Of a stretch of DNA of 64,000 nucleotides, positions 37,160-45,896 are shown piece after piece. Position 1 is the stretch's first letter. Every line of letters begins with the position of its first letter. Made by a program: the position numbers and the translations under genes. A model generated the notes under the pieces. That model did no database searches, was not told where the DNA came from, and saw only the letters and a list, made by a program, of their open reading frames with translations. The stretch comes from Streptomyces longisporoflavus (GTDB lineage Bacteria > Actinomycetota > Actinomycetes > Streptomycetales > Streptomycetaceae): NCBI RefSeq assembly GCF_014649775.1, contig NZ_BMTR01000008.1:124001-188000 (forward strand), in the 5' to 3' direction.

Positions 37160-39091
37160 TCAGCCCGTGTGCCCCCCTTCATGACCCCCTTCGTGACCCC
37201 CGTGTCCCGCCCCGTGGTCGAACTTCAGGGCTTCCGGCGGCATGACCACGAAGGGGCGCATCATGCCCATGTCCTCGTGCTCCAGAAGATGGCAGTGGTA
37301 CATGAAGCGCCCGTACGCGCCGTCGAACTTGCCCATGACCCGCAGCATTTGACCGCCGGGGACCAGGAAGACGTCCTTCCAGCCCCGCTCGTTCGGCGCG
37401 AGGGGGATCTCCTTCTCCGGGTCGAAGCTGACCGGAGCCAGGGTGCCGCCCACGGTGACGTCGAAGCCCGACGCGTCGTACGCGTCGCGGCCAAGGAGTT
37501 GGAAGTCGGCCAGGTGGATGTGCATGGGGTGGGTCACCGGCGGGTTCACCGCGAGGTTCAGGAAGCTCCACTGTTCGTGGCTGCCCTCGGCGATGGTGAA
37601 GCCCAGGCCGTCGTTGAAGGTACGGGCGGTCCTGCGGTACGTCTTCGTCTTCCCGTCCGCGCCCTTGACCTGGATGACTCCCTCGGTCGGGACCTGGATG
37701 CCGCCCGCGTCCTTGACCTCGGTCATCTCCCAGATCTCCGGGTGGCCACCCCCGCCCTTCGTGGCGGGCGGCGTCAGGACGATCAGGCGGTGGCCGTGCT
37801 CGATGTCATGGCTCAGCGGGCGGAACGAGCCCGAGAGGATCTCCGGGAGCGAGAAGGGGTCCTCGCACTCCGCATCCCGCACGCGGAACTCCATGACCTG
37901 CGGATAGCGCACGTCGTTCGCCGGGTCGGGCACTCCGGGCGCCTGGCCCCTGCCCTTGTTCACGAGCCGCACCCGCCGGCCCGCGAGCGCGCGGAAGTCG
38001 ATCAGCAGGTCCATCCGCTCGGCCGGGGCGACGGTGAGCGTGGGCAGCGCGTCGTCGAAGTCGACCGGCACCGGACGCGGCAGCAGGCCGCCGTCGCTGC
38101 CGATCTGGTGCATGACGCCCTGCACCGGGTTGTTGTCCTCGTCGACGAGCACGAGGTCGTAGACACGGGCGTTCGACGCGTTCACCAGGCGGAAGCGGTG
38201 CCAGGCCGCGTCCACGTCCGCGTAGGGCCAGATGCGGCCGTTGACCGTGCTGTACGGACCCGTGAAGGGCAGCGACACCGGCTTGCCCGTCTCCGGGTTC
38301 TTCTCCTGGATGATCACGGTCTTGTGCAGCAGGCGGCCGTTGAGACGTCCGTCCTCGTCCGTGTCCAGGTTCCGGTCGGCGAGCAGCAGCGGGATCTCCC
38401 GCTCCCCGCGGGGGAGGTGGAGCGCGTCCTCCTCGTCGTCCCGCACGAGGTAGGTGCCGTACAGACCCGCCTGGACGTTCCAGCGGGTTATGTTCATGGC
38501 GTGGTCGTGATACCACCATTGAACCGCCTGGTGGTCGTTCGGATACTCGGAGAGCTGGGCGTCGCCGAACCCCACCGCGTTGTCCGCCCACCCGTCGTTG
38601 CCCCCGCCGGTCTGCGCGCCGTGCAGATGCGTCACCGACCAGGCGGGCAGTGCCGCCACGTCCTTGTTCGGCTCGACGCCCGCGCGCCCCGGTAGGGTGG
38701 CGGGGCTCGGGTTGCCCCGCGGCACCTCTACGGACGTCACGGGATACTCGCTGCCCTTCGGGATGCGGTTGGTCCAGGCGATCCGGACGCGCCGCCCGCG
38801 CCGCACCTCGATCGTCGGGCCCGGAACACAGCCGTCGTACCCCCACATCAGGGTCGGCGGCAGTTGCGGGTGCAGCCGGATCCAGGCCGGACGCAGCGCG
38901 ATCTCGGTCTCCGCGGGCACGTCGGTCTCGTCCCGCACGTCCACCGAGTCCGGTCGCAGGACGGGCGGCACCGGAAGCGGCGTGACGTACGGCGTCAGCT
39001 CCCCCGCGTCCGCTGCCGTTGCCGCCGTCGCGTCCGCGTCGGCGGGCGAACCCGTCGGACGGTCCGTGATGCGCTCAATGATGTCGGTCAA
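37160..39091 (-). CDS. Multicopper oxidase, phenoxazinone synthase-like
   Basis: About 643 aa, close to the length of PhsA, the Streptomyces oxidase joining o-aminophenols. Copper motifs in order: THLHGAQ (H155, H157), WWYHDHAM (H195, H197), HPMHIHL (about 519) and HCHLLEHEDMGMM (about 599, type 1 Cys and axial Met). No signal peptide, as in PhsA and CotA. The C-terminus is a His/Gly-rich tail (HGGHEGGHEGGH) that may hold metal. TTG 39091 is preferred: GGGGGTG lies six bases upstream and the protein starts TDIIERI; GTG 39100 is the alternative. Physiological substrate unknown. Confidence 0.88.
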   Translation of the reverse strand: MTDIIERITDRPTGSPADADATAATAADAGELTPYVTPLPVPPVLRPDSVDVRDETDVPAETEIALRPAWIRLHPQLPPTLMWGYDGCVPGPTIEVRRGRRVRIAWTNRIPKGSEYPVTSVEVPRGNPSPATLPGRAGVEPNKDVAALPAWSVTHLHGAQTGGGNDGWADNAVGFGDAQLSEYPNDHQAVQWWYHDHAMNITRWNVQAGLYGTYLVRDDEEDALHLPRGEREIPLLLADRNLDTDEDGRLNGRLLHKTVIIQEKNPETGKPVSLPFTGPYSTVNGRIWPYADVDAAWHRFRLVNASNARVYDLVLVDEDNNPVQGVMHQIGSDGGLLPRPVPVDFDDALPTLTVAPAERMDLLIDFRALAGRRVRLVNKGRGQAPGVPDPANDVRYPQVMEFRVRDAECEDPFSLPEILSGSFRPLSHDIEHGHRLIVLTPPATKGGGGHPEIWEMTEVKDAGGIQVPTEGVIQVKGADGKTKTYRRTARTFNDGLGFTIAEGSHEQWSFLNLAVNPPVTHPMHIHLADFQLLGRDAYDASGFDVTVGGTLAPVSFDPEKEIPLAPNERGWKDVFLVPGGQMLRVMGKFDGAYGRFMYHCHLLEHEDMGMMRPFVVMPPEALKFDHGAGHGGHEGGHEGGHTG

Positions 39092-39339
39092 GTCGAACAC
39101 CCCCGTGTTTCGCTCAATGCGGTCGATCCATGCGACTGATCGGTGCAGATGCAATGGCCCCTGCTCTGGGGCCGGTTGGGCGACCCGGTCAGTGGCCGCC
39201 CTCTACATCAGAAGACTCCCGGCACTACGACCAAGTTCCACGAATCCCCCATTCCGCAAGAAAGGGATCGGAAACCGCATATGGAATTGGGTAGTCCTGT
39301 TGTGGGTCTGCCGCCAGTGACCGCTGTTACTTTCGGAGC

Positions 39340-40554
39340 ATGACCGAACGTGCACTCCGTCTGCTGCGACAGGACCCACGTCTGGCCGAGCTGGCCGCGT
39401 TCCCTTTCGCATTCGACCTGTCCCGCGCGGACCACGTCGAAGAGGTCCGCCTCGCGTCCGGCGGCCCGCTCGAACCCGTCGCGGGGGACGATTCCGGGGG
39501 CACGTATTTCGTCTGCGGGGACGGATCCGTGCTGTACGCCGACTCCGAGGGGTCAGCCGGGATCATCGGGGACAGCGTGGACGAGGCCCTGGAGATCCTC
39601 GTCGGGCTGCCCGGCTGGCAGGACTACGTAGGTCTGTCGCCGACGGACGGCGAGGCGCGGATACTGGCGGAGATCGCCGACACGGAGGGCGACTTCCGCG
39701 AGGACTGCGTGCCCGACCTCGACGCGCACCGCGCCGGACTGCGGGCCGCGCTCGGGCTTCCGGAGCGCTCCCCCGTGCAGTTGGTCGCCCGGCTGCACGC
39801 CGCCCTGCTGCGCACCGAACCCGACCACATCCTCCTCAACGCCGAGGAGCACCTGGCGTACAAGCGCCTCGATCCGCACCCGCGCCCGCCTCTGTGGGAG
39901 CAGGTGCTCGCCAAGGGCCGCACCGATCTGGCCCTGCTGCGGATGGGCGACCGCACGGTCTGGGAGGGCGTGACGCAGGACAGAGCGCGCCGGGTGGCCG
40001 CGTTGCGCGCCGCGCAGTTCGACCGGCGGAACACGGACCGCGCGCTGCTGCGGCATCTCCTCAAGCATGAGGCTGACGCCTCCATGTCGGACGAACTGCG
40101 GCTCGCGGTGGTCCTCGTGGGGTTGCACTGCCTCCCCGAGGATCTGCCCCTCTTGCGCGAGGTGCACGAGACGACGTACGACACCTGGTGCGGCCTGGGC
40201 GGGCTTCCGGACGAGGCCGGTCAAGTACAGGAGTGGGCGCGCTCGTTCGACGACTCCAACTACGGGACCGACCCCGACGACGAACCGGAGTCGACCTGGC
40301 TGGAGCTCGCGCGGGACCAGGGGATGGTGGAGACGGCCCGCGCCTACCTGATCCGCGAACTGGACGACTCCGGCCCAGACCCCGCACAACTCGCCGTACT
40401 GCGCGATGAGTTGACGCTGATCGGCGACTACACCCAGGCGATCCGGGCCCAGCGTCTGCACCTGTCGCTCCAGGACACCGACCACGGCCGCCAGGCCGCC
40501 GACGCACGCCTCGCCGAGCTGGAGCGCAGGGCCCTGGACGCGACGGGCTCCTGA
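39340..40554 (+). CDS. Hypothetical protein with possible SUKH-like N-terminal domain
   Basis: 404 aa, soluble, acidic. Residues about 20-95 (ASGGPLEPVAG, GTYFVCGDGSVLYADSEG, DSVDEALEILVGL) have the pattern of SMI1/KNR4 (SUKH) domains, which include many toxin-immunity proteins. The remainder is alpha-helical with charged repeats, ending in an Arg/Glu-rich helix. No catalytic motif is recognised. ATG 39340 is the first start after the divergent oxidase promoter. Followed at 28 bp by a DUF1266 pseudogene. Function not assigned; the SUKH suggestion is tentative. Confidence 0.55.
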   Translation: MTERALRLLRQDPRLAELAAFPFAFDLSRADHVEEVRLASGGPLEPVAGDDSGGTYFVCGDGSVLYADSEGSAGIIGDSVDEALEILVGLPGWQDYVGLSPTDGEARILAEIADTEGDFREDCVPDLDAHRAGLRAALGLPERSPVQLVARLHAALLRTEPDHILLNAEEHLAYKRLDPHPRPPLWEQVLAKGRTDLALLRMGDRTVWEGVTQDRARRVAALRAAQFDRRNTDRALLRHLLKHEADASMSDELRLAVVLVGLHCLPEDLPLLREVHETTYDTWCGLGGLPDEAGQVQEWARSFDDSNYGTDPDDEPESTWLELARDQGMVETARAYLIRELDDSGPDPAQLAVLRDELTLIGDYTQAIRAQRLHLSLQDTDHGRQAADARLAELERRALDATGS

Positions 40555-40581
40555 CGACCGGGCCGCTCAGCCCGGCCGAGC

Positions 40582-41103
40582 AAGCAGTACGGCGCGCGCG
40601 TCGACCCGGAGCTGTGGCGGCAGTGCGTGGAGGTGACCATCCGCAACCGTGTGTTCGAGAGCGAGGGCCCCGATGCCCCCGATGCCCCGCACAGGCCCGG
40701 CGACGACCCCGAACTCGACGACTTCGGGGCCGCGCTGCGCGGCCTGGTCGGGAAGATCATCCGCTACGAGTCCCGGTTCCGCGCCGACGAGCTCCTGCCG
40801 CCCGACGGCCATGTCCGTAACGTCGCCGCCCGGGACATCGGGCGCGCCTCGAAGATGGCCCGCTGAGGGCGCGGCGCCCGGTACGCGACCCACGCCGAGC
40901 TCGAAGCGGCCGTCGAGCGTGCGAGCCACGAGGCCCGGGCGGAGAACTCCTCCCGGGAGGAGTTCTCCGCCGGCTACGCCCTCGGCCGCTGCCCGCACTT
41001 CGACGAGGAGCAGTTCGGCGACTGGTGCACGACGGCGCTCCGGGCCCACCGCGAGCTGGCCTCGGACCCGGACAGCCCATGGCTGGCGGTGCTGTTCAAG
41101 TGA
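40582..41103 (+). pseudogene. DUF1266 family gene, truncated and interrupted by in-frame TGA
   Basis: One reading frame carries a family-like sequence from KQYGARVDPELW through PPDGHVRNVAARDIGRASKMAR, a TGA at 40864-40866, then continues without shift as GRGARYATHAELEAA, FSAGYALGRCPHFDEEQFG and WLAVLFK to the stop at 41101-41103. In DUF1266 proteins the interrupted position is normally Trp (MARWGL), so TGG to TGA is the simplest event. The N-terminal part is also missing, with no good start codon. A GTG at 40627 would give a 79-aa fragment. DUF1266 function is unknown. Confidence 0.75.
40938..40971. repeat. 34-bp perfect palindrome inside the DUF1266 pseudogene
   Basis: Two 17-base arms, GGCGGAGAACTCCTCCC and its exact reverse complement, meet without a spacer at 40954/40955. 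It can form a cruciform or RNA hairpin; it also keeps the reading frame. Confidence 0.95.
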
Positions 41104-41124
41104 TCCGGTCGCGGCACCAGCAGT

Positions 41125-41178
41125 GGCCCGGGTCACCAAGGGCCCGGGTGCTGGCCCGGGTGCACAGTGGCCCGGGTG
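41125..41178. repeat. Four direct copies of GGCCCGGGTG-type 10-mers
   Basis: Copies start at 41125, 41141, 41153 and 41169 (the first ends in C). Each contains the CCCGGG palindrome. They lie in the 212-bp region between the DUF1266 pseudogene and rbsR; no gene is seen there. Role unknown. Confidence 0.6.
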
Positions 41179-41260
41179 ACCGCTCGGGCCACTTCGCTCA
41201 CCTGAGCACCCCGCATCACAATATGGTCTCGCTGCCCCGCCAGGGTCTTGCCAGCCGCCC

Positions 41261-41275
41261 GTGTAATCGATTCCA
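41261..41275. promoter_or_regulatory. LacI-type operator 1 of the ribose operon
   Basis: GTGTAATCGATTCCA, with palindromic core AATCGATT and a central CG as in LacI-family sites. An identical copy follows 22 bases later, about two helical turns, on the same face of DNA. Confidence 0.65.
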
Positions 41276-41282
41276 ATCCTCC

Positions 41283-41297
41283 GTGTAATCGATTCCA
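41283..41297. promoter_or_regulatory. LacI-type operator 2, next to the rbsR ribosome site
   Basis: Second identical GTGTAATCGATTCCA, ending just before AAGGAGG, the ribosome site of rbsR. Binding of RbsR here would block expression of its own operon; ribose as inducer is inferred from the genes. Confidence 0.65.
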
Positions 41298-41315
41298 CAA
41301 GGAGGTGGACCGGCG

Positions 41316-42332
41316 ATGGCGAGCATCAAGGACGTCGCGGCCGAGGCAGGCGTGTCCGTCGCCACGGTCTCGCGCGTCCTGAACAGTCACCCCTCGGTGA
41401 GCCCGGCCGCGAGGACCCGCGTCGTCGCCGCGATAGAGAGCCTGGGCTACCGCCCGAACGCCGTCGCCCGCTCCCTGCGCACCGACCAGACCCGCACGCT
41501 CGGCCTGGTCATCAGCGACGTACTGAACCCGTACTTCACGGCCCTGGCCCGCTCCGTCGAGGAGGCGGCCCGCGCGCTCGGCTACAGCGTGATCATCGGC
41601 AACGCCGACGAGCGGCCCGAGCTCCAGGACCACCACGTGCGCACACTCCTGGACCGGCGGATCGACGGGCTCCTGGTCTCCCCCACCGACGGCGGCTCCC
41701 CGCTGATGCTCGACACCGCGCGCTCCAGCACCCCGATGGTGTTCGTGGACCGCTGGATCCCCGGCGTGGACGTCCCCGTCGTCCGCGCCGACGGCCGCGA
41801 GGCCATCCGTGATCTGGTCGCCCATCTGCACGCGGTGGGCCACCGCAGGCTCGCGATCATCGCGGGGCCCGCGGCCACCACGACCGGCAGCGAGCGAGTC
41901 GAGGCCTTCCGCGAGGCACTGCGCGGCTACGGGATTCCGCTGCCCGACAGCTACATCGGGCAGGGTGACTTCCAGGCCGACAGCGGTCGCCGGGCCACCG
42001 AACGGTTCCTCGCGCTGCCGCAGCCGCCGCACGTGATCTTCGCCGCGGACAACCTGATGGCGCTCGGCGCGCTCGACGCGATCCGGGCCCACGGCCTGCG
42101 TGTACCGGACGACATCGCGCTCGCCGCCTTCGACGACATCCCGTGGTTCGTGCACACCGATCCCCCGATCACCGCCATCGCCCAGCCGACAGGCGATCTG
42201 GGCCGGGCCGCCGTACAGGCCCTGGTCGACCGGATAGAGGGCAGGCAACCCCGGTCCGTCACCCTGCCCGCACGTCTCGTCGTACGCCGCTCCTGCGGCG
42301 AGTCCCCCACCGACCAGAGGAGCAACACGTGA
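41316..42332 (+). CDS. rbsR: LacI family regulator of the ribose operon
   Basis: 338 aa. N-terminal LacI helix-turn-helix (SIKDVAAEAGVSVATVSRVLN) and hinge helix (about 45-60, YRPNAVARSLRT), then a periplasmic-binding-protein-like effector domain (TLGLVISDVLNPYF to the C-terminus). Strong ribosome site AAGGAGG before ATG 41316. Two identical operator-like repeats lie directly upstream, so autorepression of the whole operon is likely. The stop overlaps the GTG start of rbsA. Ribose specificity is inferred from rbsK and rbsD downstream. Confidence 0.92.
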   Translation: MASIKDVAAEAGVSVATVSRVLNSHPSVSPAARTRVVAAIESLGYRPNAVARSLRTDQTRTLGLVISDVLNPYFTALARSVEEAARALGYSVIIGNADERPELQDHHVRTLLDRRIDGLLVSPTDGGSPLMLDTARSSTPMVFVDRWIPGVDVPVVRADGREAIRDLVAHLHAVGHRRLAIIAGPAATTTGSERVEAFREALRGYGIPLPDSYIGQGDFQADSGRRATERFLALPQPPHVIFAADNLMALGALDAIRAHGLRVPDDIALAAFDDIPWFVHTDPPITAIAQPTGDLGRAAVQALVDRIEGRQPRSVTLPARLVVRRSCGESPTDQRSNT

Positions 42333-43900
42333 GCGACCCGGACGAGTTGCCGCGCACCACGCAGTCGGACGCCGCCGAGCTGCTGCGGATCGAAGGCATA
42401 CGCAAGACGTTCCCCGGCGTCGTCGCGCTCGACTCGGTCGACTTCGACCTGCGCCGCGGCGAGGTGCACGTCCTGCTCGGCGAGAACGGCGCGGGCAAGA
42501 GCACGCTCATCAAGATGCTCTCCGGCGCCTACCGCCCCGACAGCGGCCGCATCCTCGTGGACGGGAAAGAGGTCCGCATCCACGGCGCGCAGGACGCCGA
42601 GCGGCTCGGCATCGCCACGATCTACCAGGAGTTCAACCTCGTCCCCGACCTCACCGTCGCCGAGAACATCTTCCTGGGCCGCCAGCCGCGCCGCTTCGGG
42701 ATGATCGACCGGAAGGCGATGGAGTCGGCCGCCGAAGAGCTCCTGAAGCGGGTCGGCGTGCGGGTGTCGCCGCGCGCGAAGGTGCGCGAACTGGGCATCG
42801 CCCGGCTCCAGATGGTGGAGATCGCCAAGGCGCTCAGCCTGAAGGCCCGCGTCCTGATCATGGACGAGCCGACGGCCGTCCTGACCAGCGAGGAAGTCGA
42901 TAAACTCTTCGCGATCGTGCGGCAGTTGCGCGCGGACGGCGTGGGCGTCGTCTTCATCACGCACCACCTGGAGGAGATCGCCGCCCTCGGCGACCGCGTG
43001 ACCGTCCTGCGCGACGGCCGCAGCGTCGACCAGGTGCCCGCGTCGACCGCCGAGGACGAGCTCGTACGGCTGATGGTGGGCCGCAGCATCGAGCAGCAGT
43101 ACCCGCGCGAACGCCCCGACACCGGGCCCGCGCTGCTCACCGTCGACGGCCTGACCCGTGACGGTGTCTTCCACGACGTCAGCTTCGAGGTGAGGGCCGG
43201 TGAGGTCGTCGGTCTCGCGGGGCTCGTCGGCGCGGGACGGACCGAGGTGGCGCGTGCCGTCTTCGGCGCCGACCCGTACGACAAGGGCTCCGTCGATGTA
43301 CGCGGTGAGCGGCTGCCCCGGCATGACGTGATCGCCGCGATGGGCGCCGGCATCGGGCTCGTACCGGAGGACCGCAAGGGCCAGGGGCTCCTGCTCGACG
43401 CCTCCGTACAGGAGAACCTCGGTCTGGTGACGCTGCGTTCGGCCACCCGATCCGGGTTCGTGGACCTCAAGGGGCAGCGGGCCGCGGCGGCCGGGATCGC
43501 CGAGCAGCTGGGCGTGCGGATGGCCGGGATCGGCCAGCACGTGCGCACGCTCTCCGGCGGCAACCAGCAGAAGGTCGTCATCGGCAAGTGGCTGCTCGCC
43601 GACACCAAGGTGCTCATCCTCGACGAACCGACACGTGGCATCGACGTGGGCGCGAAGGTCGAGATCTACCAGCTGATCAACGAACTGACGGCCTCCGGAC
43701 ACGCGGTCCTGATGATCTCCAGCGATCTGCCCGAGGTCCTCGGCATGAGCGACCGCGTGCTCGTCATGGCGCAGGGCCGCATCGCGGGCGAACTCGCGGC
43801 GGCCGACGCGACGCAGGACGCGGTGATGGCACTCGCCGTGAGCAGTACGGCAGTTCAGACAGACGAAGCAACCGAAGGGAAGGCCTCCCGTGGCCACTGA
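42329..43900 (+). CDS. rbsA: Ribose ABC transporter ATP-binding protein (two ATPase domains)
   Basis: 523-aa tandem ATPase of the CUT2 class. First half: Walker A GENGAGKS (51-58), Walker B LIMDEPTAVL. Second half: degenerate Walker A GLVGAGRTE starting at 298, intact signature LSGGNQQK and Walker B LILDEPTRGIDVG. This asymmetry is normal for RbsA/MglA/XylG proteins. GTG 42329 with AGAGGAGC upstream overlaps the rbsR stop. Its 3' end overlaps the start of the permease fusion by 11 bases. Energises uptake by the RbsC domain next. Confidence 0.94.
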   Translation: MSDPDELPRTTQSDAAELLRIEGIRKTFPGVVALDSVDFDLRRGEVHVLLGENGAGKSTLIKMLSGAYRPDSGRILVDGKEVRIHGAQDAERLGIATIYQEFNLVPDLTVAENIFLGRQPRRFGMIDRKAMESAAEELLKRVGVRVSPRAKVRELGIARLQMVEIAKALSLKARVLIMDEPTAVLTSEEVDKLFAIVRQLRADGVGVVFITHHLEEIAALGDRVTVLRDGRSVDQVPASTAEDELVRLMVGRSIEQQYPRERPDTGPALLTVDGLTRDGVFHDVSFEVRAGEVVGLAGLVGAGRTEVARAVFGADPYDKGSVDVRGERLPRHDVIAAMGAGIGLVPEDRKGQGLLLDASVQENLGLVTLRSATRSGFVDLKGQRAAAAGIAEQLGVRMAGIGQHVRTLSGGNQQKVVIGKWLLADTKVLILDEPTRGIDVGAKVEIYQLINELTASGHAVLMISSDLPEVLGMSDRVLVMAQGRIAGELAAADATQDAVMALAVSSTAVQTDEATEGKASRGH

Positions 43901-45839
43901 AACGCTGAAGAGCAACGCGGGTGGCGCCACCGGTCTGCGCCGCGTCCTGCTCGACAACGGCGCGCTGAGCGCCCTGGTCGTCCTCCTGGTGGCGATGTCG
44001 CTGCTTTCCGGCGACTTCCTCACCACCCAGAACCTGCTCAATGTGGGCGTGCAGGCCGCCGTCACGGCGATCCTCGCGTTCGGCGTCACCTTCGTCATCG
44101 TCTCGGCGGGCATCGACCTGTCGGTCGGCTCGGTGGCCGCGCTCTCCGCGACGGTCCTCGCCTGGTCGGCGACGTCCGAAGGGCTGCCGGTCTGGCTCGC
44201 GATCGTCCTCGCCGTCGGCACCGGCATAGCGTGCGGCTTCGTGAACGGCCTGCTCGTCTCGTACGGGAAGCTCCCGCCGTTCATCGCGACGCTCGCGATG
44301 CTCTCGGTGGCCCGCGGCCTGTCCCTGGTCATCTCGCAGGGCAGCCCGATCCCGTTCCCCGACTCGGTCTCCAACCTCGGTGACACCATCGGCGGCTGGC
44401 TGCCGGTTCCGGTCATCGTGATGATCGCGATGGGCCTGGTCACGGCCGTCATCCTGGCCCGTACGTACATCGGCCGCTCCATGTACGCGATCGGCGGCAA
44501 CGAAGAGGCCGCGCGTCTCTCCGGACTGCGCGTCAAGCGGCAGAAGCTCGTCATCTACGGCCTCTCGGGCCTCTTCGCCGCCGTCGCGGGCATCGTCCTC
44601 GCCTCCCGTCTCGTCTCCGCGCAGCCACAGGCCGCGCAGGGTTACGAACTGGACGCGATCGCCGCGGTCGTCATCGGCGGCGCGAGCCTGGCGGGCGGTG
44701 TCGGCAAGGCGTCCGGCACCCTGATCGGCGCGCTGATCCTGGCGGTCCTGCGCAACGGCCTCAACCTCCTCTCCGTGTCCGCCTTCTGGCAGCAGGTCGT
44801 GATCGGCGTCGTCATCGCCCTCGCGGTGCTGCTCGACACGCTGCGCCGCAAGGCCGGGGCGACCCCCGGCGCCTCGACGGGCGCGGCGGCCGGGGGCGGC
44901 AGGAAGGGGCCGCAGGTCCTGAAGCTGGGGCTCGCGGCCGTGCTGGCGGCGGCCGTCATCGGTGGCGTCTCCCTCTTCAACAACGGTTCCTCCTCCGGCA
45001 CGACGACGAAGGTCGGCATGTCGCTCTCCACCCTCAACAATCCCTTCTTCGTGCAGATGAAGGAGGGCGCGCAGGCGGAGGCCGAGAAGGCGGGCATCGA
45101 CCTGACCGTGACCGACGCGCAGAACGACGCCTCGCAGCAGACCAACCAGTTGCAGAACTTCACCGGCGAGGGCATGAAGTCGATCATCGTCAACCCGGTC
45201 GACTCGGACGCGGTGGGCCCGGCGGTGCGCGGCGCCAACAAGTCGGACATCCCGGTGATCGCCGCCGACCGCGGGGTGAACAAGGCGAAGGCGGCGACGC
45301 TCGTCGCCTCCGACAACGTCGCCGGCGGCAAGCTCGCCGCGAAGACCCTCGCGGAGAAGCTGGGCGGCAAGGGCAAGATCGTCACCTTGCAGGGTGTCGC
45401 GGGCACGTCGGCGAGCCGGGAGCGCGGCAAGGGCTTCGCCGAGGGCATCAAGGAGTACCCCGGCATCAAGGTCGTCGCCTCCCAGCCCGCGGACTTCGAC
45501 CGTACGAAGGGCCTGGACGTCATGACGAACCTCATGCAGTCCAACCCCGGCATCGACGGTGTCTTCGCCGAGAACGACGAGATGGCCCTCGGCGCCGCCA
45601 AGGCGCTCGGCGGCAAGGCGGGCAAGTCGGTCGCGGTGGTCGGCTTCGACGGAACTCCCGACGGGCTCAAGGCGGTCGAGGGCGGCACGCTCTACGCGTC
45701 CGTGGCGCAGCAGCCGAAGGAGCTGGGCCGGATCGCCGTGCGGAACGCGGTGAAGGCGGTGCGCGGCAAGGATGTGGACGCGATGGTGAAGGTGCCGGTG
45801 AAGGTGGTCACGCGGAAGAACGTGGCCGACTTCTCCTGA
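43890..45839 (+). CDS. Fused ribose ABC permease and substrate-binding protein (RbsC-RbsB)
   Basis: 649 aa. Residues about 20-325 are an RbsC-type permease with about ten spans, including GIDLSVGSVAALSA and the AIGGNEEAARLSG loop. An Ala/Gly-rich linker leads to an extra span (about 343-364, LGLAAVLAAAVIGGVSLF), then a full RbsB-type binding domain (about 375-649: GMSLSTLNNPFFVQM, VDSDAVGPA, FDGTPDGLKAVEGG). Instead of a free lipoprotein, the receptor is thus fixed to its permease at one-to-one or two-per-transporter ratio. GTG 43890 has GAAGGGAAGG upstream. No frameshift: the domains share one frame. Confidence 0.93.
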   Translation: MATETLKSNAGGATGLRRVLLDNGALSALVVLLVAMSLLSGDFLTTQNLLNVGVQAAVTAILAFGVTFVIVSAGIDLSVGSVAALSATVLAWSATSEGLPVWLAIVLAVGTGIACGFVNGLLVSYGKLPPFIATLAMLSVARGLSLVISQGSPIPFPDSVSNLGDTIGGWLPVPVIVMIAMGLVTAVILARTYIGRSMYAIGGNEEAARLSGLRVKRQKLVIYGLSGLFAAVAGIVLASRLVSAQPQAAQGYELDAIAAVVIGGASLAGGVGKASGTLIGALILAVLRNGLNLLSVSAFWQQVVIGVVIALAVLLDTLRRKAGATPGASTGAAAGGGRKGPQVLKLGLAAVLAAAVIGGVSLFNNGSSSGTTTKVGMSLSTLNNPFFVQMKEGAQAEAEKAGIDLTVTDAQNDASQQTNQLQNFTGEGMKSIIVNPVDSDAVGPAVRGANKSDIPVIAADRGVNKAKAATLVASDNVAGGKLAAKTLAEKLGGKGKIVTLQGVAGTSASRERGKGFAEGIKEYPGIKVVASQPADFDRTKGLDVMTNLMQSNPGIDGVFAENDEMALGAAKALGGKAGKSVAVVGFDGTPDGLKAVEGGTLYASVAQQPKELGRIAVRNAVKAVRGKDVDAMVKVPVKVVTRKNVADFS

Positions 45840-45896
45840 CCCCCCGAGGCTCCGAGCCGCCCGCCGATCGAACGAACACAGGAGCTGGATCCACCG

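Noticed and set aside
40864..40866. Selenocysteine or programmed readthrough at the TGA
   Set aside because: The family has Trp here, the gene also lacks its 5' part, and no SECIS-like hairpin directly follows. A plain nonsense mutation is simpler.
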